Below are positions 12,201 to 23,600 of a stretch of 64,000 nt of DNA, piece after piece. Source of the DNA: Sclerurus mexicanus (Eukaryota > Chordata > Aves > Passeriformes > Furnariidae); NCBI GenBank assembly GCA_013396755.1, contig VWZF01002521.1, forward strand, positions 767,193 to 831,192. Reading direction: 5' to 3'. Numbering within the stretch: position 1 is the first letter of the stretch; every line of letters begins with the position of its first letter. The notes beneath the pieces are model-generated. The model saw nothing but the letters and a program-made list of their open reading frames with translations, was not told the DNA's origin and did not search any database. The translations under genes were made by a program, and so were the position numbers.

Positions 12201-14662
12201 GAGAACAGCAGAAGTTTTCTAAAACCTCATTATTTGTCTCTGCTTGCTGTGGAAAAAGTAGGACATTGGAACCTGAATCAGATTTTTCCCACTCAGGAAA
12301 TTCAATAAAGCCATCGTGTTCCACAGGGTGCTTATGTACTATTTGGTCATTTGCTGAATTAGGCAATTCATCACTCAAGCCGTAACTCTGAAAGGCATTT
12401 TCTATTAAGGAATCCAGTTCTTCAGTCAGCTGCACATCTGATGACAGGACCTTTTCTATTGCTTCTCCAGAATTACTTTGTTCTGCAGTACTTTCCCCCA
12501 ATCTTTCATTTGTAACAGATCTCTGCTGATTAACAAGAGCTAACGTTGCTGCTGAATCAAAACCCAAGGTTTTTGAAGATGCTACTCCTTTGGCATGGGT
12601 GGACAGCTCTAGGAGATGATCCATAGCATTTTCTACTGTTGAATAAGATAAAGAAAATAAAGCATTGGTCAAGTGAACAAATCCAAATCCAGCTGATGTG
12701 CATACAAATTTTTCACTTGAAGAAGCATTTATCACAACTAAAGAAACAACCAAAAGACAGTTCACCAATTCATCTTTAAACACAACTTCTCCAACTCCCT
12801 TGATCTGCTCCTCATTAGAAGTAACGGCAGAACTTAATACAGACATATGGAAAAATAATAACCTAATAAGCATAAAAATCACCAAGTTTAACTGGAAGGA
12901 ATATCAGGACTGGATATTTAAATGGATACTTATTTCTAATCAATATCATACAGGTGGAATAGTGTAAAAATAATTGAAAACTGAGGATGAAAGAGATAAA
13001 TATGAAATGTGTATATGAAATATGTTCATTATGGTCCAACTTAAAATGTCCTGAAAAATCCAGTATTTGCATTAATTCTTGGTAAAGCCACCAAATGGAG
13101 CATCATCATGCATGATGATCAACATGAATAAAATGAAAACCTGGCACAAGTATCATCTGAGTCCTAAAGCTAAACTTGTGTCTTCCTAAAAGACAGGGTA
13201 GCAAAAAGTCTAAGCCCATTTAAGTCTGACTCTTTCTGCATACGTGTTAAACAAAATCTCCATCGTCCTTCCATCTTCTCTATGAGAGCAACTTGTTATT
13301 ACTCATATGAAAATATGCTTACCTTTCCACTTATAAACTATTGTTAATAGTACAACACTATGAATTTCATGTGTTTACTGAATTCTCCAATAAGCTTTAG
13401 ATAAACCTGTTAATTTGATAATGGCGAATCTTGCATAGGAGTTCAAAGAATGAAATGGTAATTCCATCAAATTCAATTTTAAAAGGCACAACAGTCATAA
13501 CAGTGCTCTCACCTTTGTTATTAAGTTATAAACTGTACAACTTAGGTAATAAAAACAGTCCTTTTAATGGCTACCTAGTTTTCATACGTGTTAAAAAAAA
13601 ACAAACAAAAAACCTCAAACTGCCTTCTTTCAAACATTCCTAGAAAAATCTCAGCTAATCACAGCTGATTATATGAATACAGATTGATTAAAATGCTCCA
13701 TATATGACTTATTTGCCAGACAAATTAACTCTTCAGCTCTTGCTATGCAGCATCTCAACCAATACTTTTATTATAAGTAAATGAACTGGCATATAAAAGA
13801 ATTTTAAAACCACAAAAGAATAGAAAGGACTGAGCATAACATGAAAATAATCTGCCAGGAGAGGCAAGTATGTAGCTTGGCAGAATCCAGGGAACAAAAC
13901 CAGCTCAAGCAAGGCTGCGGAGAATTAAACATGACAAACAGAATTTATCCTGCAAAAACTAATCCTCAGTGGAGATGACAGGATGACAACGCAAAATAAA
14001 ATCTCAATTCAAGTATTTAAGAAAAAGCAAATGCTGCCAGGACCACATACAGCATAGTATTAAAAAATTGTGATCTAGAACATAAAATATCCCTCCTGCA
14101 GTAACAGTTTAGGCATCTTGCAGATGTGGCACAGAAACTTATTGGAAAAAAGAGATTCTCCTCAAAACTGCACTATTGCCTGCTCTGTATCATAGAACAA
14201 TCCACTCTAAACTGTACCTCCATTTATGGAGTGCACTGCTCCATTTACCAGCCTCACAAACATCCCCAGACTTGAGGAGAATCTTGCATGGTTGTAAAAT
14301 TTCAAAATACTATGACTCACTGACTCATTAAAAGGTAAACTCACAAATATGCTTGCAACACCCACAGCAACTTTCCTGGAGTCACCCTAGTTAAGAGCTG
14401 TCTGCATGTGAAACAAAACTGTAATGCCAAGTGTACATTATTTACCTTTAAAATCACATTCAGACAGAACCATATAAACCACACTAGGATCTAGGACAGA
14501 AAACATCTCTGACATGCTGTTGAAAAGCTCTTCCTTATTGACATAATGCACTGCTTGTGACACTAAGTGACTTGGGTCCCCCTGGGATACAGCAACAGCA
14601 GTTCTGTCAGAATTGCCATTCTTCTGAGAAGGACTCCCACCCGTTTTCCTTCTCCGCGGCAT
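169..14662 (-). CDS. N4BP2: N4BP2, NEDD4-binding protein 2 (nine coding exons, 3' end off window)
   Basis: Join on the minus strand: 14662-14446, 12635-11408, 10587-10463, 9293-9205, 7540-7464, 6010-5855, 4752-2432, 997-912, 211-169. Every junction is GT-AG and every phase closes, giving about 1,447 codons without a stop. Domains in order: a CUE ubiquitin-binding domain at about residues 41-84; a linker rich in S, T, Q and E; a P-loop kinase of the polynucleotide-kinase type from about residue 465, with Walker A GVPGSGKS (471-478), STDDYF, IIIDNTN (Walker B-like) and FREPDTWW; then a long acidic region with a CUE-like segment near 1093-1126 and the conserved FGPVGIDAG. Known for the family: binds NEDD4 and BCL3, has 5'-polynucleotide kinase activity, and carries a C-terminal Smr nicking nuclease, which would lie left of base 1. 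Human N4BP2 is about 1,770 residues, so roughly 300 are missing here. The start was chosen by its match to the human MPRRRK start. The gene appears intact. Confidence 0.95.
212..911 (-). other. N4BP2: N4BP2 intron between coding exons 9 and 8
   Basis: About 700 nt of AT-rich intron. I see no repeat family, RNA gene or extra exon in it. Confidence 0.75.
912..997 (-). CDS. N4BP2: N4BP2 coding exon 8
   Basis: An 86-nt exon with acceptor GTTCCACAAG|GATCAC and donor ATTCTG|GTTAGT. It encodes GSLTVEDCVVHIDLNLAKVI and then HEKWKESIL, closely matching the human segment after GVDTGKGSL (HIDLNLAKEIHEKWKES). It starts in phase 1 and ends in phase 0. Confidence 0.92.
998..2431 (-). other. N4BP2: N4BP2 intron between coding exons 8 and 7
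   Basis: About 1.4 kb of AT-rich intron. It contains an A-rich low-complexity tract (listed separately) that is pyrimidine-rich in the direction of N4BP2 transcription. Nothing else recognised. Confidence 0.8.
1767..1842. repeat. A/G-rich low-complexity tract
   Basis: Runs of A broken by single T, then G7, A6 and (GA)n. On the N4BP2 sense strand it is a long C/T tract. An open frame that reads through it on the minus strand (FSPPFFLFFSFF-like) is only a product of base composition. Confidence 0.85.
2432..4752 (-). CDS. N4BP2: N4BP2 coding exon 7 (2.3-kb acidic central exon)
   Basis: A 2,321-nt exon with acceptor TGTGTTTCAG and donor GATGCAG|GTATGG. It encodes about residues 631-1405: acidic, Ser/Thr/Glu-rich and probably disordered, with conserved islands. 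These are two related GDWPV/GHWPV blocks (near residues 806 and 887), DFALLWRLEKK, GRLDGFKPKH, VTYDKSTFVEESELI, a CUE-like helical segment at 1093-1126, and LPPELALQLKEIFGPVGIDAG at the end. The open frame runs past the donor for about 10 codons to a stop; that tail is intronic. Confidence 0.95.
4753..5854 (-). other. N4BP2: N4BP2 intron between coding exons 7 and 6
   Basis: About 1.1 kb. It holds one 29-bp imperfect tandem duplication close to the acceptor (listed separately). Nothing else recognised. Confidence 0.8.
4818..4874. repeat. 29-bp imperfect tandem duplication
   Basis: Copy 1 at 4818-4846 and copy 2 at 4847-4874 share the core AACTCYAGTTAGAACT and the ending AGTGAGAG, with a few substitutions. 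It lies 66 nt upstream (in the transcript) of the N4BP2 exon 7 acceptor. Confidence 0.75.
5855..6010 (-). CDS. N4BP2: N4BP2 coding exon 6 (end of kinase domain)
   Basis: A 156-nt exon with acceptor AATTCGTAG|GCGAAACG and donor CATAG|GTTAGA. It encodes RNVHGVSKEKIKRMLERYER and then CLTVRSILDSSVPDKS, corresponding to human RNIHGVSKEKITRMLEHYQR. It closes the P-loop kinase domain; sequence after VPDKS is poorly conserved. Confidence 0.93.
6011..7463 (-). other. N4BP2: N4BP2 intron between coding exons 6 and 5
   Basis: About 1.45 kb, of which the first third is an old antisense CR1 fragment (listed separately). The rest is unremarkable AT-rich intron. Confidence 0.8.
6409..6912 (-). mobile_element. 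CR1 LINE fragment, old, minus orientation
   Basis: Begins AAAAGGGACCTCTGGAGGTC, the reverse complement of the typical CR1 3' end. It continues with degenerate CR1 features: a segment like 'cagttttgaatatctccaa', then 'ctgaaaacaa...ccttaatgttctcttct'. After an apparent internal deletion near 6740-6780 comes a block resembling the CR1 segment 'ggtcctaatatt...cctgg.gg.catca...ttcagccaatttt'. Strong divergence indicates an old insertion. Boundaries are approximate, especially on the right. Confidence 0.7.
7464..7540 (-). CDS. N4BP2: N4BP2 coding exon 5 (FREPDTWW)
   Basis: A 77-nt exon between acceptor TTTTATTCAG and donor GAAAG|GTAAGA. It encodes AQQFKYKVMFREPDTWWKFK and then PKELE, near-identical to the mammalian segment. 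It is part of the kinase fold downstream of the Walker B-like strand. Confidence 0.94.
7541..9204 (-). other. N4BP2: N4BP2 intron between coding exons 5 and 4
   Basis: About 1.66 kb of AT-rich intron. Small open frames here have no recognisable product and I see no repeat family. Confidence 0.75.
9205..9293 (-). CDS. N4BP2: N4BP2 coding exon 4 (Walker B-like IIIDNTN)
   Basis: This exon is only 89 nt and was found by protein similarity. Acceptor TTTTTCAG ends at 9294 and donor ACTTTG|GTTAGT starts at 9204. It encodes AREAFERGISPIIIDNTNIQ followed by AWEMKPYVTL, matching human KEAFEKKISPIIIDNTNLQ. Phase 1 at the start and phase 0 at the end match the neighbouring exons. Confidence 0.93.
9294..10462 (-). 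other. N4BP2: N4BP2 intron between coding exons 4 and 3
   Basis: About 1.17 kb of AT-rich intron; nothing recognised. Confidence 0.75.
10463..10587 (-). CDS. N4BP2: N4BP2 coding exon 3 (kinase domain, STDDYF motif)
   Basis: Acceptor CTTTCACAG|GAATTTGC and donor CGAG|GTGAGA bound 125 nt encoding NLLEDNPGGIILSTDDYFYKHGQYHYD and on to WNRKR. This aligns with the human segment LQEDNPSGVILSTDDYFY. The STDDYF segment follows Walker A in polynucleotide-kinase-like P-loop domains. The phase closes with its neighbours. Confidence 0.94.
10588..11407 (-). other. N4BP2: N4BP2 intron between coding exons 3 and 2
   Basis: About 820 nt of intron; nothing recognised. The frame of exon 2 runs briefly past the donor to an in-frame TAG. 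Confidence 0.75.
11408..12635 (-). CDS. N4BP2: N4BP2 coding exon 2 (end of CUE, linker, Walker A)
   Basis: Acceptor TTATTCAACAG|TAGAAAAT completes K-VENAMDHLLELS, the last helix of the CUE domain. Then follows a roughly 380-residue low-complexity linker, and the exon ends with LVLLRGVPGSGKSYLA at donor GCAAG|GTAGAA. Length is 1,228 nt (2+1224+2), which fits the phases on both sides. The linker is far less conserved than the two ends, as in mammals. Confidence 0.94.
12636..14445 (-). other. N4BP2: N4BP2 intron between coding exons 2 and 1 (splits the CUE domain)
   Basis: About 1.8 kb. The intron interrupts the codon between K72 and V73 of the CUE domain. Exon 2's frame stays open some 250 nt upstream of the acceptor, but that part matches nothing and is intronic. 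Confidence 0.8.
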
Positions 14663-14670
14663 TTTGTTTC
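14446..14670 (-). CDS. N4BP2: N4BP2 coding exon 1 (start codon and CUE domain, first part)
   Basis: The ATG is at 14662-14660, in the context AACAAAATGC with A at -3, and opens MPRRRKTGGS like the human protein. The likely splice acceptor (CTGTGTTTTAG) ends at 14671, leaving 8 nt of 5' UTR (14670-14663). The coding part is 217 nt (72 codons plus one base) and ends at the donor AAAG|GTAAAT. It encodes most of the CUE domain (KEELFNSMSEMF ... LSECDFK). The frame stays open upstream as far as 14707, but that sequence lies behind the acceptor. Confidence 0.93.
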
Positions 14671-17600
14671 CTAAAACACAGCGTGCTTTTCGTTTTAGTT
14701 TGTTCACATGAGGCCGACAGCATCAAGCTCAAAAATCACAAAAAAGGCTCTCATGACTGGGACAGACGTAACAGAAATAGCAGACCTGGAATAAAAGAGA
14801 ACAGAGAAATTTCAATAAAATACACAGTCGCATTTCCATGTCTCCTGTTTAGATAGCTAAAGGATCAAAAAATACATAAGCATATAGGAAAGCATTTTCT
14901 AGAAGTCTGCCTTTCTTCTTTTCAAATGGCTGACAGCTAGAGGAGTAGCCGTATTTTCTAATTAACTAGATATTGAATCTGAATCTGGAAGAGAGAACAA
15001 ATAAAATGCAGCTTGAAAGAAATCCTGAAGAGTAAAGCTTGCAATGCAAGGCAGTCAGTTCACAAATATTCCTCTGCTACTGATGACCAGTTAACGTTAT
15101 GGAACACCTATAGTCTGTTAACATTCAGAAATTTTACTCCTCTTACAAAAGTACTGGAAAACCTAACAGGCATGTCCAAATCTTCCAGAAATCTTTCATG
15201 ACTTCCCTCCACCCATGATCTTTTAAGAGTAAACAGCTGAGGTTTTTCAGTGCTCAAACACTGGCATAGGTTGCCCAGAGAGGCTCTGGAGTCTCCAACC
15301 ATGAAGATTCTCAAAACCTGAACAAACTCAGCCCTGCTTGACCCGAGCTGCTTCAGGGCTCGGACAGCCTTGGTTTAAGAGCCCCTGCTTGAGCTGCTGG
15401 GTTGAACCAGATGACATCCAAAAGTGACTTAGCCTGTACGGAGGTTTTTTCCATCATTAGAATTTCATTATTTATAAACCATAAAGCAAGAAGCGGCTTC
15501 TGTCCACTCCCCACACTTCTGCCATGAAGCCTTTGAATACATCTAGTTAAAACATTATGGCATCTATAATAACTGCAATTACTGCCTTAATCTTGTATAG
15601 AAAAAGAAAGTAATTATTAATTGAAACACAAGCACAGAGTAGGGCATGGTGTCCCTTTTTTTTTTTATATCAAATAACATCAAAGCTCTATTGTGTTCTA
15701 GTGATGGTCAGAATAAACTATATTTTTCATGAATAATTATTCAGAAGACTAGCAAATCTCAGGCTCAGAATCTGAATGAAGTTAGTTACAGCAAAGAGTC
15801 ACCATTTATCAATAACAGTTACTGAATAGGCCACAAAATACCTAACAACTATTCTGGCACTGATCAATTCAACATTGCAGATAAATCAGTGGCATTACTT
15901 TCATGTTCACTTAGTCCTTCCTGCCACTGACCACTGGCACACAAATGACAATGCTAAATTACTGCCAGATTTGGTCAGCACTTCTCCATTATTCTCTATC
16001 TTTCAGCAACTGAGAGAAGTAGTAACATTTAGCAGAAAGTAGGCTGCTACACTGCCGAGTCACAGAAATTTATGAAAGCAAAAAGACAACACCAGGATTG
16101 CTGAAGTTTCTACCACATGTTTATGGACCTTAGACAGGCAAATGAGATGGATGTCTGAAACAATGAAGAGGTCAAGAAGTCTGAAATGCACAACAAGGAA
16201 AACAATACAGAGGAAAAGGAAGAAGCAGACTTCCAAAAATAAAGAAAAAACCACAGTGAAAAATGCTAGTTATCCAGACTGAGCTGGGACAATTGCAGCT
16301 GCTTTTTTCAATTAAACGTTTTTTGGTTCACTCTCTGATTAGTCATCCTTTCACCATTCTTTAACATCATGAAAAAGTATTCAACAATCAAAACAAATTA
16401 TAGCAAGTCCTGTCTTTCAAGCCTGACTTGCTGGTCAGTTACATTCATTGGTCCTGTATAACATAATATGAATTGAGCTATAATTTGATGTGGATGAGGG
16501 TTTTTTTTCCTCTGAAGATGAAAATGGAGTTGTAATGACATAATGGTTAAGAAGAACGCAGCCATACTGAACACACTGAAAGGGAATTCTAGACAATTAA
16601 TGAGAGGCTACAATATACTCAGAGGTTCACTAGTTGGTTCTGGGTACCACTACTTGACACACATCCAATCAGAGCAAACAGGTGTTTCATTTCAGCACCA
16701 ATGAAAAACAATACTCCTGTGAAAATCTCAATTTCACCTTTAAAAACAAAACAAAGCAAAATCCATAAGCACTTCCTCACACATAGCCCTTCAGGCATAC
16801 ACATCTCCTGACCTTAAGGATGCCTTCCCAATGTAATTCAACTACCATAAACAAGCATATACACAAAAATCTGCCTGTAAGAAAATTACCTTCCAAATGA
16901 AGCAATCTTACGAATAAAGCAGATATTATAATACCTGAATTCTCTACAAAGTAAGGTAATTTTCAAATTCTACTAACCTAGGAGACAAAAAGTAGACTGT
17001 CAGGTCAGGGTGCTTTAACATCACCGTCTTTCTAGATGGCCAGAGTTTATTTCTGCTGGTAGATTATGAGCCTCAGGTGATGCCTGTTCCAGTACTGCTA
17101 CCCACCTCAGGAGCTGGACAGATGCATCACAGACATTCTGTAGACACAGACCAGATACTATTACAGGTAATCCAGTCACTACAAAAACAAGCATGCACTG
17201 ACATCATCAACTTAACACAACACATTTTTCTTTTCTGTTTAACAGATAGAACAGTGAAGTGTTGAGAAGTGCCCAACCTGCCATAGCAATATGATGGAGG
17301 AACATCTCAAGTCTCAATCTCAGCATCTTACTAAAAATACTCAACTTTCCTTTTCAGTGAAAAGGAAACCAATCATTTAATAAACTAGTTCTAAGAACGC
17401 ATTTATAACTCCCAAGGGGACTTAACTGTAAGGTGTTCTTAGAAAAATTCAGTGTACTCTTATGACATATAATCTAAAGAATGCAAAACACTTAAATCAT
17501 CAAAACAAAACTTTAAGGGGGAAAAAACAATCCCCAAGATCCTTCAAAACAAAACCATTATTTTTAAAGTATCTGAGTTTTCATTTATTTTAGGAAATAA

Positions 17601-20600
17601 CTGTTAACGTAGACTTGTCACACTCAAGCCACCCCATTGCTTATTTATACAATTACATCAGCAAACTTGTGCAAAGAATTCATCTACAACTTTGAAAACA
17701 TTTTTAATAAGGCTACAAATGTATTTTCTAAAATTAAGCTAAACGTCATGAGTCATGTTTGCACAGAGGCTACATTGAATTTGTCCAGCTGAACAGCCTT
17801 TGTTTTCCATAGTAAAAGCTAGAATTTCTCCCTCGCTTTCTAAGAACACCTATATGTTGTTAAAGAGCTGCATTTTTACAAAATCAGACAAAAGCTACTA
17901 TAAAACAGTATCAAGTACCATCTGACTGTTGTAAAATTTCTGGAGAAACAATCTAAGTCTCAGGCTTGCTTCATTGTCCCTGTGATATGAAAATGTACAT
18001 GTAGTTGCCGAATAAAGATCTGATGAAGGGCTGACACGTCATCTTTTACACTGGGGTGTCTTCTTAGAAACCATGAGTGGTAGCTTGCCTTTTCAGGATG
18101 TGTAAAAATTCTCAATGAGAGTGGACTGACTCCAAGTCCTACTGGAAACTGGTAGAATTCAGCAAGAGACAGAACATATAGAGAAAGAAATATACTAAAC
18201 TACTTTTTAAGTGAGTTAGATAGTTGATTCCAAAGTATTTGCAAAGCTCTTTAAATCAAAGATTCTGCACTGACAATCAATCAGCAGTAAATATAATTTT
18301 TCAAAGTAATTAGAAGGACTTATTTTTTCAAGCAAACAGTCCATCAAAGTATTGTAACCACTACTGAAGATCTACTAAAAGCATTAAGCAGCACAAGACA
18401 CTCCTGGTTTAACTGTGATCAAGTTCAAATGACATAAGTCATCAAAATTATTTCTGTTCTTTTTCTAAGGACAGAGAAAATCTCCAACCATGACACAACG
18501 TAAGATTTAAGCAATATGAAAAAAGTGCCCAATCTGTATATATTTTTAGATTTCTCTGAACAATTTCAGGAAGGTAGCTCCATACATATAAAAGAGGTTG
18601 GTTTGGGTTTGATTCTTTGGTGGTGGGGCCTTTTCTTATCATTTTGGTTTGCTTCTGGGTTTTTGAACCATATTTTAGTACTAAATCATATAAAAATGTT
18701 TTTCATGTAATGTTCACATTAATCTTCCAGCTTTTAAAAAACATATATGCGTATATATAGCGACATGCAGAAGACTAAAAAAAACCTCTACTGGCAATAC
18801 AAATAAAATAGCAACGGTACAGAACTTACATTTTCAGCTTCACTGAGTTGCTTTTCAGTGGGTCCCTTCTCATCTTTCCAAAACCACCACTGATGGCACA
18901 TTTAATAAAGATATGCTATTATAACGCACTCTTCTGTCAGGAAACCATACTTCCCAACATACAAATCAAACATCAGCAGAAGTGGATTCTTCCTCCTGAC
19001 AAAAGAATAATCAGAACACAAATTAAAATTTGCATTTTCCTCACTTTAAGCAAAGTTTTAACACAGAGCAATACACTTAATTGTTTTTAGTAGACTACAC
19101 ACAACCAACATTTTAAATAAGTACCCAACATGTCAAGTTGTGCTCAAGTGTAAGTCTTCCAAGGATAAGAATACCTACTTGATTTCAGCTTTTAGATGAT
19201 TTCTTATCTAAAAAAGCTGGCTTATGTCAGGTAAAGAAATAACATAATGGCAGAAAAATTAGTTACAAATAAATTTAAGCTTCCTCACTTGTCACTCCAC
19301 TTGGTTCTTCGCCACAGTTCTTAACCATCTTGAAAAGGTCTATGTATCCATGCTGGTCAAGAACAGATTTGTTCCATCATGTAGGAAATTAGGCAAAGAA
19401 AACCTGGTACATCAAAATAAGATTATGTTACTTACACTACTTATTTGCAATGCCCTACTGATGCTAAAGAACTGCACTTTATTCATCAAGCAGATGCAAA
19501 CTCCTAATCCACTGTATACACACTGAAGTGGTTAGGTCTACTCAGACTTAATTCCAGTATACATATTAGCCTAGAGCTCATACTTGACAGCAGACTTGTG
19601 CTTTCAAAGTAAAAAGAAACAAAACCAAAACCAAACACCAAACTGAGCATATACACCTAAATCACACAATGAACTTGGCACAACTATTCTGTCACACTCA
19701 TAAGGTGACAGGTTGATGGCTCAAACACTCTGTTCTTGCATCTCGCATGTAACCTCATTCCACTACTCCAAAGCAATAAGAACTGCCATCAAAATGTACA
19801 GAGCACTTCACATAAGCAAGAACTTGATGATGAGTATCCAAATTTACAAAGGACAGGATAAGTTGCACCCACAGCATGTTATTCACCTCACTCTCAAACA
19901 TATGGGTTCAGAAAAACCACACCAGGAAAGGCTGAAAAGCCATTCAGTGGTTTTACAGAACCACCTTTTAACGAAGGTTATTTCCACATTTGTTCACTTG
20001 CACTTTGAGGTTTCATAAATGGAGAAAAACAATTGAGTATTTAAATACAAGCACAAGAGAAAAAAACAGCCAATGAAATCAAACTGAGTAAAATCACACA
20101 TTTTACTTTCTAGCCATGCTTATAGAAAAAAAAAAACAAAACACCAAAACTTTTCTTTTTGGACAATATTCAAATCCCCTCTCTAAAAACCAGAAGGTAA
20201 AAAAGGGAAGGAAAAAAAAAAAGGAAATGCCTTCCAGCAGATTTTTCTCAATAAGGCAAAGAGAAGCAAAGGAGATGGTTTGGGAGCCTCTTGTGTTCTT
20301 CCATTTCTGCCAGCAGTCAGCAACAGAACAGGCCACCAAAACACTTTGTTATTGAATGTAAAAATCAATACCCAGCTAGAGACAAAGTGCTTCTGAAAAC
20401 TCTTCAAGTGTGTTTTCTGCTCTTCCCTTCTCCCACTCAGTATTATTCCCACTGCTTGTTCCAAGGGCTTTGGCTAGTTCAACAGTTTGAACTAAGATCC
20501 TCTTTTTCACATCGAATTCTGTCAAAGTGCATGACACTGACATATAGATTTCATTCTCAACTAATGTGCATACACTTGCTTTATACAATCTGTTCTGCTA

Positions 20601-23600
20601 GGATTGTTTCCCACTTTTGTGATACTAAAGTCTGGTCCAGGCCATACAAATTCTTTTGAAGCTGCAAAAAAACACCTTCCTTTCAGTACAAAACAAAAAC
20701 TTCATCCAATTACACACACGGTTCAAGAGTACAAAACCAGCACAAACTCATCAGGAGTAGATGCTTAGGAAGCAAACACAATTTGCAGGAAGAACAGAAC
20801 CCCGCTTGCTAGGACAGACTCAAAAGCTCTTCTTCACATGCCATGTCACAAGGAGAAGTCAGCCTGCAGTGGCAGTCAGCTGGTGTTTGACAGGTGATAG
20901 AAGCTGTCAAACTCCACATCATTCAGTTTCCTTTTATGTTGGGAAGCTGCTCTTGCTAGAAGCCCTCCATACAGGTGAGCAGAGACTCCCAAAAAGGCAC
21001 AGGTATATCTGCTGGGTGTAAATGATTAAAGCAGTGAGGTAGGAGTGGAGGAGCCACCAGTGAGCGTGATCTCCAGCATCAAGTCTGCTTCAAAAGAACT
21101 ACTTTTGTACTCACCTTCCTGTTGCTGTGTGCTGAAGGTCAAAGCTTGGCCTTGGGATTATGAAAAGTGCAGATAGGTAACCTGACAGGCTAGAAAAATC
21201 AACAAGCAGTTGTTTTTCTTGTTGAAGTGGAGAGTATTGTTGCTTGTTTTGTTTTGAATTTGTGCAGTTTTTTTAGAACATATGAGAGAACATCCGCAAG
21301 ATGACTTTTCAGCCCTAGGGGAGCTCAGATACTCAATCCTTTTATAGCTTCCCTATGTCCTTTGATAGCCTCCCATGCAGCTCACAGCTCTCTTGAGCAC
21401 ACCAAAGTAAGGGATACCCATGGTGAACTTGGCTTTGAGGAGAGATCTTCCAGACTGCAGAGCTCTCAGGCTGCCCGGGCTGTCCCCAGCGAAGGCTCCA
21501 CACAGCTCAGCTGTGTTGCTGTGACCTATGCCCAGCCTCCAGAGCAATGCCACAGGCTGCAACAAAGACCAAACTCGGGTTCATTGTGGTGCTTCCAGTG
21601 TCTCACACCTGCAGTCAGTACTACTGCTTAAGATTGTATTCCTGCTCCACATTATAAAACACAGAGAGTGGTATTTGTAAAGAGGAAAGAGAACTCCTGC
21701 CAGATGGAGCTGTGACTTGGCCATACCATGCTTTCAGAGACAGTTCAAAACTCAGGCTGAAGGGCAGTGAATGAAACCAACATAGTTCTGCAGAATTAAA
21801 ATTTCCTCAGCATAACAGAACTTCCTTTCGCATCTTCTCCAGATGAACTTTCATAACTGTCTCTGAAAAGCCTTTATAAAAGACAGCAGTGCCTGGATCT
21901 TGTAATTCAAGGCTCAGTGTTTGAGTTGCTGGAAATAATTTGCAATCTTTTATAAATTGTAACTCTGGCAATATCTTGCTAAGCAGCTATGACACAGTAT
22001 ATTTGAGGCTGATACAAAAAGAAAAATATAACATTATAAAGCTGAGCAGGACTCTTCTAATGAGGTTATTTTTAATACTGCTGTATTCTGCTATATTACT
22101 GTTTCCTGTTTCTTAAGAATTTTTTTTTCTCTGACTGAGACCTGGACAAAGGATGAGCATTTATTTTAGTGCTTGCAAAGCCAGCAAAACAATGGCAGCA
22201 AGGGTGAGGACTGGTTCTGTCAAGATGAGAAGATACTCTAAAAGAGCAGTATTACTGCAGATCAAAAATTATGCTTATATTATGGGCACACACATGCAGG
22301 TGGCATCATGGAGGAAGGAAAAGTGGAACATTAAGGGAATACTTTATTTAGACTTTTCTGTACTGGCAGCAGTCAGGGCTGGCAATAAATGCAAATGATA
22401 CTTCTGCAAATCTTGGCTTGCTTTAGCTGTTGATGCAAATGAAGACAGGTTTACTTTCTTCTTGTAGATGATGCTGCAACTCTAACACGTCTGGGAACAA
22501 AGGGAAATGGCTGGCAAAGACTCAGGCTCTGGAGCATGAATCTTCAGACCTCTGTAAACACCTAACAGAGCTTCTGCAATGTGCCCACTTTTTGGTTCCA
22601 CTGCTTCCACAAAGGCTTCTCAGCTTCACAGCTTTCCTTCTCGTGTGATACACAGAACAACTCTGTACTATAATCTCTTCCTACCTGAAGGTCTGCTTAA
22701 GACATTTAAGTCCACAACGCACACAGCGCTGCACTTGGGTGATTCCCAGCTGCCACTTCCCTCCTAACACTCATAGAGTTTCCAGTGCTGCGACTCTAAA
22801 CGAAGGTTTGTTGCACATTGGCATAAAGCTGAAGCACAAGAAATGTTTGAACTTCAGCATGGCTCAACTATTGAAACAAAATTAAGATGTGTTCAGGTTT
22901 GCAGAAAGCACTTGCAACAACAGGAGACTGATGAGATCATGCTGCTGGAGCATCAGAACACAAGGTGTGCTGGAACTTGAGATTTTTCACCCAGGTGTTA
23001 TTAACCCCTGACCTCAGAATAGTAGCAGCCATGGGGAACTGCAGAGGCAGGTTAGAAAGAGACAAAAAACAGTTTGTGAACTTTGCTGATGGTCCACATG
23101 CAACAATAACCTGAGAACCACTGCAGAACTTCCCAAACACTAACATACCATAGTAACACATAATACACTTCACCAGCTTACAGTGAGTCAAGTTGCATCA
23201 CACCATTACAACTTAAAAACAAAAGCTAGAAACCAAACCACATAAAGAAAGCATGATGCTAGTTAAGTATTAGCAAGAATAGCTTACTCAGGGAAACACC
23301 TTAAATATTTTCTGTGGGGAAAAAAAATAAAATCACATGTGAGGTCCTAGCCTGGAAACTACACTACACACATTTATCAGGGCAATTATATCCACTTCAT
23401 ACGTTCAAATGCACTTTCACTGCTGAATCCACTAGGCCAGCTGAACGAAGCGCACACACACACTCATTATGCACGAAACACTATTCTGAGCTTAATATAA
23501 CCCACAGATGGATGACCATCCTGATCTAGGTATATCAACAAAGGGCTTACAGACTCCAAATGACTCATTACTTGCTTGATAGACTTAAACCAGTCATTTA

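Noticed and set aside
14663..14707. Upstream in-frame ATG that would extend N4BP2 by MNKLKRKARCVLGNK
   Set aside because: A splice acceptor (TGTGTTTTAG) lies between it and the conserved MPRRRK start; human N4BP2 also begins at MPRRRK.
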